A stretch of DNA of 64,000 bases from an uncultured Aquimarina sp. (GCA_937958985.1 CALGLV010000014.1:21933-85932); one strand, 5' to 3'; positions 1 to 9,563 are shown, counted from the first letter of the stretch. The notes: a model not told the origin generated them from the sequence alone. Made by a program: numbers and translations.

Positions 1-632
1 CATTAGGTGGCTGTTCGCATCGCATATTACCCGATATGATTGAAATTGGATCGTGGATAGGTTTAGCAGCAATGACTAAAAGTGAACTTACTATTAAAAA
101 TGTTAGTTGGGAAAACCTAGGAGTTATTCCTAAAACCTTTAAAAAACTAGGAATTACTATTGAGAAAAAAGGAGATGATATGTATATACCCGCTCACACC
201 GATGGTTATGCAATTGAATCTTTTATTGATGGTTCTTTTATGACTATAAGTGATGCTCCTTGGCCTGGATTTACTCCCGACTTACTTAGTATTATTTTAG
301 TAGTAGCTACACAAGCTAAAGGCGAAGTACTCATACATCAAAAAATGTTTGAAAGTCGTTTATTCTTTACCGATAAGCTTATTGACATGGGAGCAAAAAT
401 TATACTTTGCGATCCTCACAGGGCCAATGTTATGGGGCACGACTTTAAGTCGAGTTTAAAAGCAACTACTATGGTATCGCCAGATATTAGAGCTGGGATT
501 TCCTTACTTATAGCAGCGTTAAGTGCCGAAGGAACCTCAACTATTCATAATATTGAACAAATCGACAGAGGTTATGAAAACATTGATACTCGTTTACGAG
601 CTATTGGTGCAAAAATTGAACGTTTTAGTTAA
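1..632 (+). CDS. murA: UDP-N-acetylglucosamine 1-carboxyvinyltransferase, C-terminal part (left end cut by window)
   Basis: This enzyme transfers enolpyruvate from PEP to UDP-GlcNAc, the first committed step of peptidoglycan synthesis in the cytoplasm. The reading frame is already open at base 3 and runs into the recognisable stretch GGCSHRILPDMIEIGSW, so the first ATG at 36 is internal and not the start. About 209 residues are visible, roughly the last half of an enzyme of about 435. The typical MurA ending (QIDRGYENID followed by LRAIGAKIERF) is present. The catalytic cysteine region lies outside the window. The gene faces a leftward gene across a long palindromic terminator. Confidence 0.93.
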   Translation, partial: LGGCSHRILPDMIEIGSWIGLAAMTKSELTIKNVSWENLGVIPKTFKKLGITIEKKGDDMYIPAHTDGYAIESFIDGSFMTISDAPWPGFTPDLLSIILVVATQAKGEVLIHQKMFESRLFFTDKLIDMGAKIILCDPHRANVMGHDFKSSLKATTMVSPDIRAGISLLIAALSAEGTSTIHNIEQIDRGYENIDTRLRAIGAKIERFS

Positions 633-701
633 ATTTAATAAAACCCACTACACCTAACTAAACTTACAGTATCCTGTACCTATAATTAGGTGTAATGAGT
701 T

Positions 702-755
702 TATTAAAAACAAAAGGAGCACACTATTAATAGTGTGCTCCTTTTGTTTTTAATA
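702..755. terminator. Loopless 54-bp perfect palindrome, bidirectional terminator
   Basis: Positions 702-755 read the same on both strands, centred between 728 and 729. The core contains GGAGCACACTATTA and the arms end in A-rich and T-rich runs. It lies between convergent murA and the PQQ-type gene, so it can end transcription from both sides. A weaker imperfect repeat (CTACACCTAA near 647 against TTAGGTGTAATG near 686) lies just upstream. Confidence 0.8.
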
Positions 756-785
756 TAATAACAGTAATTTAAAATTACCTCATAT

Positions 786-2699
786 TTACTTTCCTTTAAA
801 TATCATGAGTTTATTACTTTTACTATAAAACAATCCTTTTGACACCGGATCGTAGTTATAAATTGGCTTATTATTTTCTACGATAATTTTATCCACTTCT
901 TCACCCGATTCTTTATCTATGCGTACTAACAATTTTTCTTTGTTTTCTCCTTTACCAAAAATTATGGCATAGTTATCTGTTTGTTGAAGCGCATTAAATC
1001 TATCTTTAACAAACTCTTTACTAATAGAGCCTGCTAAATATCCTGCTTCTCCTAATTGCTGCGTTTTTTTACTAAAGCCTATTTCACCAATTTTATCTTG
1101 ACCAATAACATTTCCGTTAGCATCTTTAGTAACAGCATAAACTTCTACCTTGGTAGTAGCTACAGAAGCTACAGCTGTTCCTATTACAGCTCCAGCCTTT
1201 AAAAACCTACGTCCTAACTCACCTGGTTGAGAATATTTGTTGTGAAAAATTACATTCCCAGAATCATCAACTCCAATCACTTCACTTTGCCCAGTGATAG
1301 AAACATTTTTATCAAAAATCTCCATACTCGAGATCGTTTTGTCATTCTTCAACTTAAGCTCAGCATAGGCCTTTGGCTTTTCTACAGTGTTTTCATTAAA
1401 ACGATACAATTCCTCATCGTTGTAAATAATAAAGTCCCCTGAATTTTCATCAAACTTAGCAAAAGTTGGTCGCTTTTCATTAAGCTTCAAATTGCCTTTC
1501 CATAATTTTTTTCCAGTATTATAATCTACCAAATTAGCATATGTAGCGGTAACATATAAAATTTTTCCGTTTTTAGTTTTTTCTAAAAAGAAAATAGGAT
1601 CTTCTTCATCATCACAAATTTTAACGTCTTTTTTCCACTTTTTTTGTCCATTTCCATCAAGTAACATCATCTCGTCATCATACACATATAAAAAATCTGT
1701 ACCTTGAGGTATTACCGATTTTATATTTTTCCCTTTAGGGTCTTTTTCCCACTGCTTATTACCTGTTTTATAATTATAGAAGTTAAATCCTCTGTAATGA
1801 GCTAAAAGCATTTTATCGGACCAATCTTCAAATAAAACTAATCCTTTTGTTTTAATTGGCTTTTCCCATACTGCACTACCGTCAATAGCTTTCTTTAGAA
1901 AAATTTCTGTTTTAAACAATTTACCTGTTGAAACTAAAATATAGCTAGCGTCATTATTCACAAAAAAGTTACTGAATTCACTTAACTCTTGTTTCCATAA
2001 TAAATTACCTGTATCATTTTTAATTACAAATAATTGTCCTTTGGCAAGGATAAATATTTTATCCTCAACTAACTCAAATCTATCTCTACCTATTGAATCA
2101 ACATCTTCTCCTAAAGCAGAATTAAATTTACTAGCTAAATCTTGGTAGTTTTCAGCCAGTTTAGTTTCCCATAGATATTTACTTTCTTTTATTTTGTACT
2201 TACTTATTACTAAATTCTCGTTTTTTATCCCTCTAAGTAATACTGCATCTTCATCAAATAAATATTCTGCATCAAAAAAGGCCGGATCCTCATCTTTAGA
2301 TTTAAAAACATATTCACCATTAAAACTATTGATAATAAATAATTTATTTTGCTGAAGTAATTGTAAAAAAGGAGTGTCGGGTATTACTTTAAACTCATTA
2401 CTTTCATTTTTAAAACTACTAGCAGTTAAACCACTTGAAAAAGCTTTTATAAGTTGTTTTTTGACATCTTTAACTGCATCGGTAGCTGGTTTAGCTATTT
2501 CCCAAATAATTTCCTCTGAATCTTGATTGTATGCTATTATTTTAGAATTTGTAGATATTAAAGCTATTCCATTGAATGGAACTACCACTAAGTTTTTAAT
2601 TTTATCTTCAAACTCTAACACCTTATCTGCCTTACGTTGTGCAAAAGATAAAAGTGTAACTAAAAGCAACATTGTGCTTAGAATTTTTTTTCTCATCAT
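786..2699 (-). CDS. Secreted PQQ-like beta-propeller repeat protein
   Basis: A 637-residue protein with an N-terminal signal peptide (MRKKILSTMLLLVTLLSFAQ), so probably periplasmic or surface-located. The body is a series of strand-turn repeats of the type GNLLWKQEL, GNKQWEKD, GQKKWKKD and GKKLWKGNL, as in PQQ-like or WD-type propellers, a fold often used for scaffolding or binding. A glycine/alanine-rich stretch (AGAVIGTAVASVATT) lies near residue 505. Two adjacent Met codons could both serve as start. No catalytic residues can be assigned and the exact role is unknown. It is transcribed alone, with murA convergent on one side and a divergent gene on the other. Confidence 0.7.
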   Translation of the reverse strand: MMRKKILSTMLLLVTLLSFAQRKADKVLEFEDKIKNLVVVPFNGIALISTNSKIIAYNQDSEEIIWEIAKPATDAVKDVKKQLIKAFSSGLTASSFKNESNEFKVIPDTPFLQLLQQNKLFIINSFNGEYVFKSKDEDPAFFDAEYLFDEDAVLLRGIKNENLVISKYKIKESKYLWETKLAENYQDLASKFNSALGEDVDSIGRDRFELVEDKIFILAKGQLFVIKNDTGNLLWKQELSEFSNFFVNNDASYILVSTGKLFKTEIFLKKAIDGSAVWEKPIKTKGLVLFEDWSDKMLLAHYRGFNFYNYKTGNKQWEKDPKGKNIKSVIPQGTDFLYVYDDEMMLLDGNGQKKWKKDVKICDDEEDPIFFLEKTKNGKILYVTATYANLVDYNTGKKLWKGNLKLNEKRPTFAKFDENSGDFIIYNDEELYRFNENTVEKPKAYAELKLKNDKTISSMEIFDKNVSITGQSEVIGVDDSGNVIFHNKYSQPGELGRRFLKAGAVIGTAVASVATTKVEVYAVTKDANGNVIGQDKIGEIGFSKKTQQLGEAGYLAGSISKEFVKDRFNALQQTDNYAIIFGKGENKEKLLVRIDKESGEEVDKIIVENNKPIYNYDPVSKGLFYSKSNKLMIFKGK

Positions 2700-2910
2700 G
2701 TTTTTTTTGAATTTTAGGTGAAAATAGATTTTTTTTACGACTTAATCTAAAGAAACATTTGTAACATTTACTAAACACAAATTCATAACGTACTGATTGA
2801 TAAATAATCAAACATTTAAAAAAATCAACGCGTACTTCATCATCAAAATTTGCTAAGAAAATAAAAAACTTTACTTTTAAAAGAAAATTAATCAAAAGCC
2901 ACATAAACCT

Positions 2911-3510
2911 ATGCCAATAATTGAACAGGAAGATCTTAATAAACTAAATAGTCAACTGCAATCTCACAAAGAGGATTTAGAAACTATTGAGGAAGAAAAC
3001 ACAGAAATAAAAAAACACCGACTTATTTTATTAATTACCTCAGTGGCACTTTTTTTATTGCTTTTAATAGGAATACTAACCTATTTTTTATCGCCTAAAA
3101 GTTTTATGAGTGTTTCTAAATTTGAAGCACAAGGCTATAAGGTTATGCCTGAAGCTGAATATACACAAATCAAAGAAATACTTGAAATTCAAAGTTCAGA
3201 TTCACTTGGAGAAGAAGAATCAGAATATTCGGAAGATTCTGATGACTTTAGTAACTCATTAGAAGGTAAAACTATTTATGCGGTACAAGTAGCTGCTTTT
3301 GAAGAAAAAGGAATAGAATTGTACTCGAGTAACTTAATTCAGTTTTCCGAAAATCAAAACGACGATTTTTATAAATACTCATTAGGTGCCTTTGAAACTT
3401 TAGATGAAGCGCAACAATTTAGAAAAGAACTATTAAAACTAGGCTTTAGAGATGCTTTTGTTGCTTCTTACAAAAATGGCAATCGATTAAAAATAGAAGA
3501 AGCTTGGTAG
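2911..3510 (+). CDS. Single-pass membrane protein with C-terminal SPOR-like domain
   Basis: The protein has 199 residues. Residues 1-35 are charged and likely coiled-coil, and 37-60 form one transmembrane helix. An acidic, serine-rich linker (about 95-118) follows, then a domain with the SPOR-like pattern: IYAVQVAAF at 122-130 and YKYSLGAFETLDEAQQF followed by a LGFRDAFV strand. SPOR domains bind denuded peptidoglycan and often sit at division sites. The call is from the strand-helix pattern rather than strict motifs, so division or envelope function is inferred. It ends at a strong hairpin shared with the convergent isomerase gene. Confidence 0.6.
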   Translation: MPIIEQEDLNKLNSQLQSHKEDLETIEEENTEIKKHRLILLITSVALFLLLLIGILTYFLSPKSFMSVSKFEAQGYKVMPEAEYTQIKEILEIQSSDSLGEEESEYSEDSDDFSNSLEGKTIYAVQVAAFEEKGIELYSSNLIQFSENQNDDFYKYSLGAFETLDEAQQFRKELLKLGFRDAFVASYKNGNRLKIEEAW

Positions 3511-3534
3511 AATAAATCAGCTTTAATAAGAAAC

Positions 3535-3567
3535 AAAAAAGTCCTTAGAAAATCTAAGGACTTTTTT
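3535..3567. terminator. Bidirectional rho-independent terminator
   Basis: GTCCTTAGA (3541-3549) pairs with TCTAAGGAC (3553-3561) around a 3-base loop, flanked by six A on the left and seven T on the right. It serves the convergent genes ending at 3510 (+) and 3590 (-). Confidence 0.85.
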
Positions 3568-3589
3568 TATAAGATAAAGTAACGTTAAA

Positions 3590-4522
3590 TTATTTAACGT
3601 CCATTAATTCTACATCAAAAATCAAGGTTGCGTTTGGTGGTATTACACCTCCAGCACCTGCTTCTCCATAAGCTAAATGTGGAGGAATTACAAAGCGAGC
3701 TTTTTCTCCTACTTTTAATAAAGCGATACCTTCGTCCCAACCTGGAATTACATGTCCGTTTCCTAATGGAAATTCGATTGGCTCGTTACGGTCGTAAGAC
3801 GAATCGAACTTTTTACCATCTAATAATGTCCCTTTATAATGTACGGATACTGTTTTACCTGCTTCTGCCTGAGCTCCTGATCCTTTGTTTATTGTTTTAT
3901 GATACAAACCGCTTTCTGTTTGATCAAAACCTACTACTGCATCTCCTATTAAATCAGCTGCTTCTTTTTTTGCTGCTGCTTCACGCGCTTCTTTAGCTCC
4001 TGTAAATTGACGAAAAGTTTCTACTGCATTAAATTTTTCAGCTTTTTCACCAACACGTACAATCTCTAAAGTCTCTATTAAGTCTCCTTGTGCAATGCTG
4101 TCTACGATATCTTGACCTTCTATTACTTTACCAAAAACAGTATGCTTACCATCTAACCAAGCTGTTTCAACGTGAGTAATAAAAAACTGACTTCCGTTGG
4201 TACCAGGGCCTGCATTTGCCATCGATAAAATACCAGGACCGCTATGCGTTAATTCTGGGTGAATTTCATCGTCAAATTTATAACCTGGGTTACCTGTTCC
4301 TGTTCCTTGAGGACAACCTCCCTGAACCATAAAATCTGGTATTACTCTATGGAATTTCAATCCGTTATAGTAGCCTTCGCCCTGAGGCTTTGCAGAATTT
4401 TCAAGGTTACCTTCAGCCAAAGCTACGAAGTTACCAACTGTACCTGGTGTTTTTTCAAACTCTAAGTTTGCTAAAATTGTTCCTTTATTAGTATTAAATT
4501 TAGCGTATAATCCGTCTTGCAT
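3590..4522 (-). CDS. Cyclophilin-FKBP fusion peptidyl-prolyl isomerase (CFBP-type dual immunophilin)
   Basis: A 310-residue protein with two prolyl isomerase folds. A cyclophilin-type domain lies at about 1-150 ([44 protein letters not shown]). A charged, alanine-rich linker lies at about 155-195 and an FKBP domain at about 201-310 ([51 protein letters not shown]). There is no signal peptide, so it is probably a cytosolic folding catalyst. Fusions in this order are known from flavobacteria as dual-family immunophilins. An ORF extends 63 bases further upstream, but a TATATTTG -7 element lies inside that extension (4545-4552) and the cyclophilin fold begins right after the Met at 4522, so I chose that start. 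Confidence 0.92.
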   Translation of the reverse strand: MQDGLYAKFNTNKGTILANLEFEKTPGTVGNFVALAEGNLENSAKPQGEGYYNGLKFHRVIPDFMVQGGCPQGTGTGNPGYKFDDEIHPELTHSGPGILSMANAGPGTNGSQFFITHVETAWLDGKHTVFGKVIEGQDIVDSIAQGDLIETLEIVRVGEKAEKFNAVETFRQFTGAKEAREAAAKKEAADLIGDAVVGFDQTESGLYHKTINKGSGAQAEAGKTVSVHYKGTLLDGKKFDSSYDRNEPIEFPLGNGHVIPGWDEGIALLKVGEKARFVIPPHLAYGEAGAGGVIPPNATLIFDVELMDVK

Positions 4523-4544
4523 TTCTTTGTTTTTTATTTCGGTG

Positions 4545-4552
4545 CAAATATA
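4545..4552 (-). promoter_or_regulatory. -7 element (TATATTTG) of the cyclophilin-FKBP gene
   Basis: Exact match to the Bacteroidota -7 consensus TAnnTTTG on the minus strand, 22 bases upstream of the chosen ATG at 4522. No clear -33 TTG at the usual spacing. Confidence 0.55.
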
Positions 4553-4611
4553 GTTTTTACTTCTTAGTTTTTTCAGCCTATGCAATAGTAATAATTTATA
4601 TATACTAATTA

Positions 4612-5373
4612 CTACCTTACAAAGACAGGTTCATTTTCATTGGTAGTGTATTCTTCACTAAAAACATAACCATCGACCATAAACCCTTTAACATCGTCAA
4701 TGGTTTTAGCATTATTTTCTATTAAATAACGACTCATTGAACCTCTTGCTTTTTTTGCATAAAAGCTAATAATTTTTAATTTATCGTTTTTCCAATCTTT
4801 AAATACTGGAGCAACAATAGGCACTTTTATTTTTTTTGTATTTACCGCTTTAAAATATTCATTACTTGCTAAGTTTACAAAAAGTTCGTTATCACTTAAT
4901 TCTTCATTAAGTTGATTTGTTATTGTTTCTTTCCAAAATTCATATAAGTTTTTTGCTCCATCAACTCCAAACTTAGTTCCCATTTCTAATCGGTAAGGCT
5001 GAATTAAATCCAATGGTTTTAGTATACCATATAAACCAGAAAGTATGCGAAGACTAGACTGCATCGTATTGATATCATTTTGCGATAATGAATAGGCATC
5101 TAAACCTGTATATACATCACCACTAAACATAAACACCGCTTGCCTAGCATTTTCTTGGTTAAATGGCAAGTTCCAATCTTGATTTCGTTGCCAATTTAAA
5201 TCTGCTAATTTTTCACTTATGTGCATCAAATTAGATAAATCACTTGGTTTCTGCTCTCGCAAAGCTTTATTAAGTTGCTGAGATTGATCCAAAAATTGTG
5301 ATTCAGAATAATTACTTACAGGAAGCTTAGATTCTAGATCTAAGGATTTTGCTGGAGAAATTACAATTTTCAT
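4612..5373 (-). CDS. yaaA: Peroxide stress protein YaaA (DUF328/UPF0246)
   Basis: A 253-residue cytoplasmic protein beginning [12 protein letters not shown], the conserved opening of the YaaA family. The family signature [15 protein letters not shown] is present near residues 205-220, as is the [22 protein letters not shown] block. In E. coli, YaaA lowers free intracellular iron under peroxide stress and binds DNA, but its biochemical mechanism is not settled. The length is normal for the family. It lies upstream of the isomerase gene on the same strand with a gap of about 90 bases, and no terminator was seen between them. Confidence 0.92.
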   Translation of the reverse strand: MKIVISPAKSLDLESKLPVSNYSESQFLDQSQQLNKALREQKPSDLSNLMHISEKLADLNWQRNQDWNLPFNQENARQAVFMFSGDVYTGLDAYSLSQNDINTMQSSLRILSGLYGILKPLDLIQPYRLEMGTKFGVDGAKNLYEFWKETITNQLNEELSDNELFVNLASNEYFKAVNTKKIKVPIVAPVFKDWKNDKLKIISFYAKKARGSMSRYLIENNAKTIDDVKGFMVDGYVFSEEYTTNENEPVFVR

Positions 5374-5468
5374 ATAGGGTAAACTTTTAATCTAAAGTAT
5401 AACTAAGCTATTTTTTAGCAAATGTTATTGAAAACCTTTTAGCTATGCTGTTATCAATAAAGACTATT

Positions 5469-6509
5469 TTAATTACGTCCATTTTCAGAATACGATCTCC
5501 ATTTTGCTATACAGTTTGTAATATCTTCTGGTATAGGCGAATCAAAAAACATTTCTTTCTCGGTAGTAGGGTGTATAAAACCTAAAGTTTGCGCATGCAG
5601 TGCTTGGCGTGGGAGTATTTTGAAACAGTTGTCCACAAACTGCTTATATTTTGTAAAAGTGGTCCCTTTTAAAATTGCATCTCCTCCGTAACGTTCGTCG
5701 TTAAATAAGGTATGTCCTATGTGCTTCATGTGAACACGAATTTGATGTGTTCTACCTGTTTCCAATTTACATTTTACTAAAGTAACGTAACCCAAACGCT
5801 CCATTACTTCAAAATGTGTAACCGCAGTTCTTCCTTTTTCTTCTTCCTCACCTACCCAAACTGTATTTTGCAATCTGTTTTTAGGGTGCCTTCCTATATT
5901 TCCATCAATAGTGCCTGATTCTTCTTCTATATTACCCCACACTAAGGCTACATATTCTCGCGTACTTGTTTTGTTAGCGAATTGCTTCGACAAATGGGCC
6001 ATAGCCTTTTCTGTTTTAGCTACTACTAATAACCCACTAGTATCTTTATCTATACGATGTACCAACCCTGGTCGGTCACTACTATTATTGGGTAAGTTAT
6101 CGAAATGGTAAATTAATGCATTTATTAATGTGCCTTCATAATTACCATGCCCAGGATGAACCACCATACCAGCTTCTTTATTAACTACCAACACATCATC
6201 ATCTTCATATATTACTTCAATTGGTATATTTTGAGGCGTTAACAATTGCTCGTAAGTAGGATGGGCTAACATAACTCGCACCACATCGTTTGGTTTCACT
6301 TTATGGTTAGATTTAACAGGTATATCATTTACCCATACACTTCCCTCTTTAGCTGCCTGTTGAATTTTGCTTCGATTAGTGTTTTCTATAAAATTCAATA
6401 AAAACTTATCTACACGTAAAGGCTCCTGACCTTCACCTGCTACAATACGATGATGTTCGTGCAAATCCGAAGCTTCTTCAGGACCTATACTATTTAAATT
6501 TGTATCCAT
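5469..6509 (-). CDS. rluD: RluA/RluD-family 23S rRNA pseudouridine synthase
   Basis: It converts uridines in 23S rRNA to pseudouridine. An S4 RNA-binding domain occupies about residues 30-85 (LRVDKFLLNFI, then VWVNDIPVKSNHKVKPND). The synthase domain carries the family motif HRIDKDTSGLLVVAKTE with the catalytic aspartate at 154. The 346-residue length fits RluD-like enzymes. The exact target uridines cannot be read from sequence, so the rluD symbol is by family. The gene starts 3 bases after the end of the PASTA gene, so the two are cotranscribed. Confidence 0.9.
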   Translation of the reverse strand: MDTNLNSIGPEEASDLHEHHRIVAGEGQEPLRVDKFLLNFIENTNRSKIQQAAKEGSVWVNDIPVKSNHKVKPNDVVRVMLAHPTYEQLLTPQNIPIEVIYEDDDVLVVNKEAGMVVHPGHGNYEGTLINALIYHFDNLPNNSSDRPGLVHRIDKDTSGLLVVAKTEKAMAHLSKQFANKTSTREYVALVWGNIEEESGTIDGNIGRHPKNRLQNTVWVGEEEEKGRTAVTHFEVMERLGYVTLVKCKLETGRTHQIRVHMKHIGHTLFNDERYGGDAILKGTTFTKYKQFVDNCFKILPRQALHAQTLGFIHPTTEKEMFFDSPIPEDITNCIAKWRSYSENGRN

Positions 6510-6512
6510 TAT

Positions 6513-7064
6513 TTATTTTAATCCATCACCAACTACCAAATCGATAGTTGAAGTCTTCATTAATTCTGTATTAGGTGTAATGATTTCACCGTTATGTTTT
6601 AATTGTAAAACAACATCTCTGGCCATATTAGAGCTGTAAGTAATTTTACCTACCTTAAAACCTAATGCTAATAATGTTGGTTCAGCTTGTCGTCTCGTTT
6701 TTTGTATAATATTTGGTATTTTTATTTTCCTGTAACCCGATGGGTTAAGTACTAAATAAATTTTCCTGTTTTTTTTCACAAAATCCCCTGCCCTTGGTGT
6801 TTGCTCTATCACAGACAATGGCGGGTAAGAAGCGTTAAAATTTGTAGAATCTTGAATTTTAGCCACCAAATTTAATTCTTCTAAAATTTCAGAAGAATTA
6901 GAAAAATCGAGCTTTTCTAGATTTGGAACTTGAATACGCTCATCATGATTTGTGGTAAAACCCAGCCACTTTAACGTTAAAAATACAATTACAACTATAC
7001 ATATTAACGCTATTACTAGTTGATATAAAAATGTTTTACTTGCTAAAAATCGAAAAAAACCCAT
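6513..7064 (-). CDS. Membrane-anchored PASTA-domain protein
   Basis: A 183-residue protein with one N-terminal transmembrane helix (about 13-34) and an extracytoplasmic part holding two PASTA-type repeats. The first is IQVPNLEKLDFSNSSEIL to VIEQTPRAGDFVKKN, and the second is IKIPNIIQKTRRQAEPTL onward. PASTA repeats bind peptidoglycan or beta-lactams in kinases and penicillin-binding proteins. Here there is no kinase or transpeptidase domain, so it may act as a cell-wall sensor or scaffold. It is the first gene of an operon with the pseudouridine synthase and is divergent from ddl, another cell-wall gene. Confidence 0.82.
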   Translation of the reverse strand: MGFFRFLASKTFLYQLVIALICIVVIVFLTLKWLGFTTNHDERIQVPNLEKLDFSNSSEILEELNLVAKIQDSTNFNASYPPLSVIEQTPRAGDFVKKNRKIYLVLNPSGYRKIKIPNIIQKTRRQAEPTLLALGFKVGKITYSSNMARDVVLQLKHNGEIITPNTELMKTSTIDLVVGDGLK

Positions 7065-7078
7065 GTCTAAATTTTAAA

Positions 7079-7086
7079 CAAATATA
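7079..7086 (-). promoter_or_regulatory. -7 element (TATATTTG) for the PASTA-rluD operon
   Basis: Exact TAnnTTTG match on the minus strand, 14 bases before the ATG at 7064. No well-spaced -33 TTG seen. Confidence 0.55.
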
Positions 7087-7133
7087 CTAAAACCAATCCT
7101 GCTTTTTTTAGTGTTTTTATACTCTAATTACTT

Positions 7134-7141
7134 TATTTTTG
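7134..7141 (+). promoter_or_regulatory. -7 element (TATTTTTG) for ddl
   Basis: Exact TAnnTTTG match 35 bases before the ddl ATG. It sits about 50 bases from the divergent PASTA-rluD promoter. Confidence 0.5.
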
Positions 7142-7176
7142 TTATTCAACTTGGTGTAAAAATGCTGTAATTAATT

Positions 7177-8160
7177 ATGAAGAAAAATATAGCCATTGCT
7201 ATGGGCGGTTACGCCGAAGAACATAGTATTTCTATTAAAAGTGGAAATATCGTTTACAAACACTTATCAAAAGAAACATACAACACCTATCGCATTGTTT
7301 TTAAAAAAGACAATTGGTTTTGTTGGTTAGATAACGACACGAAAATACCCGTTAATCGTTCTGACTTTTCTATTGAATTGAATACTAAAAAAATATACTT
7401 TGATGCTGTTTTTAACACCATACACGGAACTCCTGGGGAAGACGGCTTACTTCAAGCGTATTTACAACTATTAAACATTCCACAAACAAGTTGTGATTTT
7501 TATACCTCGGCCATTACTTTCAATAAAAGAGATTGTATTAGTGTTTTAAAAGCTTACAACATACCTACAGCTACTAATTATTTAATTAATAGTGACGATA
7601 TAATAAATGAAGATGCTATTATAACTACTGTTGGACTTCCTTGTTTTGTGAAAGCCAATAGGTCTGGAAGTAGTTTTGGAGTAATTAAAGCACATACTAA
7701 AGAAGCCCTTAAACCTGCTCTAAAAGAAGCTTTTGCTGTTGACGAAGGAGTAATTATAGAGTCTTTTTTGAGTGGTACAGAAATTTCGGTTGGTGTTGCT
7801 AATTTAAATGGAATCCCTACTGTTTTAGGAATTACTGAAATTGTGACTGAAAATGATTTTTTTGATTACGAAGCTAAATATCTAGGAAAATCGGAAGAAA
7901 TAACACCCGCACGTATTACTTCTGAACAAGAAGATGAAGTGAATAAACTTACATTAAAAATTTACAAAGCTTTACAAATGAAAGGATTTGCTCGTACTGA
8001 CTTTATTTTTGATAACGGTAAACCTCATTTTCTAGAAATCAATACAAATCCTGGATTAAGTGAAGCTAGTATATTACCCCAGCAAGCAGTAGTTAAAGGA
8101 TTATCACTTGCTGAATTATTTAGTAATGAAATTGAAGAATGCTTAACTTTAAGAACTTAA
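7177..8160 (+). CDS. ddl: D-alanine--D-alanine ligase
   Basis: It joins two D-alanines with ATP to make the dipeptide that caps the peptidoglycan stem peptide (cytoplasmic). The 327-residue sequence shows the ATP-grasp pattern. An N-terminal nucleotide-fold domain contains HGTPGEDG at about 88-95. The phosphate-binding segment is FVKANRSGSSFGV near 164-176, and the metal-binding end is FARTDFIF to FLEINTNPGLSEASILPQQ. It is divergent from a PASTA cell-wall protein and followed by coaD 55 bases downstream. The length and motifs leave little doubt. Confidence 0.95.
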   Translation: MKKNIAIAMGGYAEEHSISIKSGNIVYKHLSKETYNTYRIVFKKDNWFCWLDNDTKIPVNRSDFSIELNTKKIYFDAVFNTIHGTPGEDGLLQAYLQLLNIPQTSCDFYTSAITFNKRDCISVLKAYNIPTATNYLINSDDIINEDAIITTVGLPCFVKANRSGSSFGVIKAHTKEALKPALKEAFAVDEGVIIESFLSGTEISVGVANLNGIPTVLGITEIVTENDFFDYEAKYLGKSEEITPARITSEQEDEVNKLTLKIYKALQMKGFARTDFIFDNGKPHFLEINTNPGLSEASILPQQAVVKGLSLAELFSNEIEECLTLRT

Positions 8161-8215
8161 AGTTTGTTTTTAAATAATTATTTGTAATTTTAATTCGAAA
8201 ATCACAATTCAAAAC

Positions 8216-8668
8216 ATGCGAAAAGCTATTTTTCCTGGGTCGTTTGATCCGCTTACCTTAGGTCATCACGATATTATATCACGTGGTGCCGAACTATTTG
8301 ATGAAGTGGTTGTAGCTATTGGTATTAATGCCAATAAAAAATATATGTTTTCTCTGGAGCAACGTGTTGCGTTTATAGAAAAGGCTTTTATTGACTTTCC
8401 TAACATAAATGTAGTCACCTACTCCGGCTTAACTGTTGATTTTTGTAAAGAAATAAACGCACAATTTATTTTAAGAGGATTACGTAACCCGGCAGATTTC
8501 GAATTTGAAAAAGCCATCGCTCACACTAACAAGGTACTTACTGGGATTGATACTATATTTTTACTCACCGATGCAAGCACCTCGTTTATTAGTAGTAGTA
8601 TTGTTAGAGATGTTATTAGAAACAAAGGAGACTACACCGCTTTAGTTCCAAATACAGTCCGCATTTAA
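8216..8668 (+). CDS. coaD: Pantetheine-phosphate adenylyltransferase
   Basis: It transfers AMP from ATP to 4'-phosphopantetheine, giving dephospho-CoA in the fourth step of coenzyme A synthesis. The 150-residue protein has the nucleotidyltransferase opening FPGSFDPLTLGHHDII (TxGH form of the HIGH motif, residues 5-20). It also has RGLRNPADFEFE (about 87-98) and the C-terminal ISSSIVRDVIRNKGD, all diagnostic. It follows ddl on the same strand. Confidence 0.95.
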   Translation: MRKAIFPGSFDPLTLGHHDIISRGAELFDEVVVAIGINANKKYMFSLEQRVAFIEKAFIDFPNINVVTYSGLTVDFCKEINAQFILRGLRNPADFEFEKAIAHTNKVLTGIDTIFLLTDASTSFISSSIVRDVIRNKGDYTALVPNTVRI

Positions 8669-8724
8669 AATCAAATAAACAATTATAAATTCAAATTTTT
8701 ATACCAACATTCAAAAAAAACAAA

Positions 8725-9546
8725 ATGAAAAAATTAAAAAAAATAGCTCAAATTGCTCTTTGTGTAGCCTTGTGCAACACTATTATAAACTGCGGAAATG
8801 ACTCCAATGAAGATACTGCAACATCTATTGTAGGTGAAAATCCTCCTAAAAATGATCAGGAAGAAATTGCAGAAGATTTAACTGAAAACATTCCCGAAAA
8901 CGATGTAGTTACTGTTACACCGCAAGTTGTACAAGCTAACGGAACCATAATAGTACAAGCTGAAGACACTAGTTTAGTAGCCGATTGGAAGGAAAGAACT
9001 TCTGCCACTGGCTTTAATGGTGACGGATATATTGTTTGGGAAGGTCCTGAAAAATTCTGGGATAACGGAACTGCTGGTCAAAATGGACTGTTGACCTATA
9101 AAATTACTGTAGACGAACCTGGAACTTATCAATTTATATGGACTTCAAGAATTGTAAAAGGGGAACCTGCTTCAATTGCGACTGAACATAATGATAGCTG
9201 GGTAAGATTACCCGATGCTGATGATTTTTATGCTTTTGATGATGTTAATGAAGATAAATACTATGCAACAGGCAACGCTGCAAATAAGACTCCTGTAATT
9301 CCTATTGATTTTTTGAATCCTAATCCGAATAACTTACCCAAAGGAGGAGAAAATCGTAATGGTTTTTTTAAAGGGTACATGAACACTTACGGAAGTTGGT
9401 TGCAAAAAACAAATACCTGGGATAATAACCCCATGTTAATTTTTGCAACTTTTAATACTGCTGGAGTATATACGGTAGAAATTGATGCTCGTTCTGACGG
9501 ACACGCAATAGATCAATTCTCTTTAATACCTCAAAAAGAAGAGTAA
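8725..9546 (+). CDS. Predicted lipoprotein with a beta-sandwich, carbohydrate-binding-like domain
   Basis: A 273-residue protein with a lipoprotein signal: Lys-rich start, hydrophobic core and a cysteine at 23 (IINCGND), followed by an acidic, low-complexity linker to about residue 65. The rest resembles the jelly-roll modules attached to carbohydrate-active enzymes: GTIIVQAEDTSLVADW, GYIVWEGPEKFWDNG, LTYKITVDEPGTYQFIWTSR, and a closing GVYTVEIDARSDGHAIDQF. That last pattern (ornament, then AIDQ) is typical of CBM-like sandwich domains. No catalytic residues are visible. A role in polysaccharide binding at the cell surface is inferred. A strong terminator follows. Confidence 0.6.
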   Translation: MKKLKKIAQIALCVALCNTIINCGNDSNEDTATSIVGENPPKNDQEEIAEDLTENIPENDVVTVTPQVVQANGTIIVQAEDTSLVADWKERTSATGFNGDGYIVWEGPEKFWDNGTAGQNGLLTYKITVDEPGTYQFIWTSRIVKGEPASIATEHNDSWVRLPDADDFYAFDDVNEDKYYATGNAANKTPVIPIDFLNPNPNNLPKGGENRNGFFKGYMNTYGSWLQKTNTWDNNPMLIFATFNTAGVYTVEIDARSDGHAIDQFSLIPQKEE

Positions 9547-9563
9547 TCTGAAATTATTTTATT

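Noticed and set aside
647..702. Imperfect repeat TACACCTAA/TTAGGTGTA as an operator
   Set aside because: It lies between convergent gene ends with no start nearby, so it is more likely part of the terminator region.
2632..2904. 90-codon minus-strand ORF overlapping the start of the PQQ-like gene
   Set aside because: It covers the upstream region and signal peptide of the real gene in another frame, has low-complexity Phe/Lys/Leu content and no family pattern.
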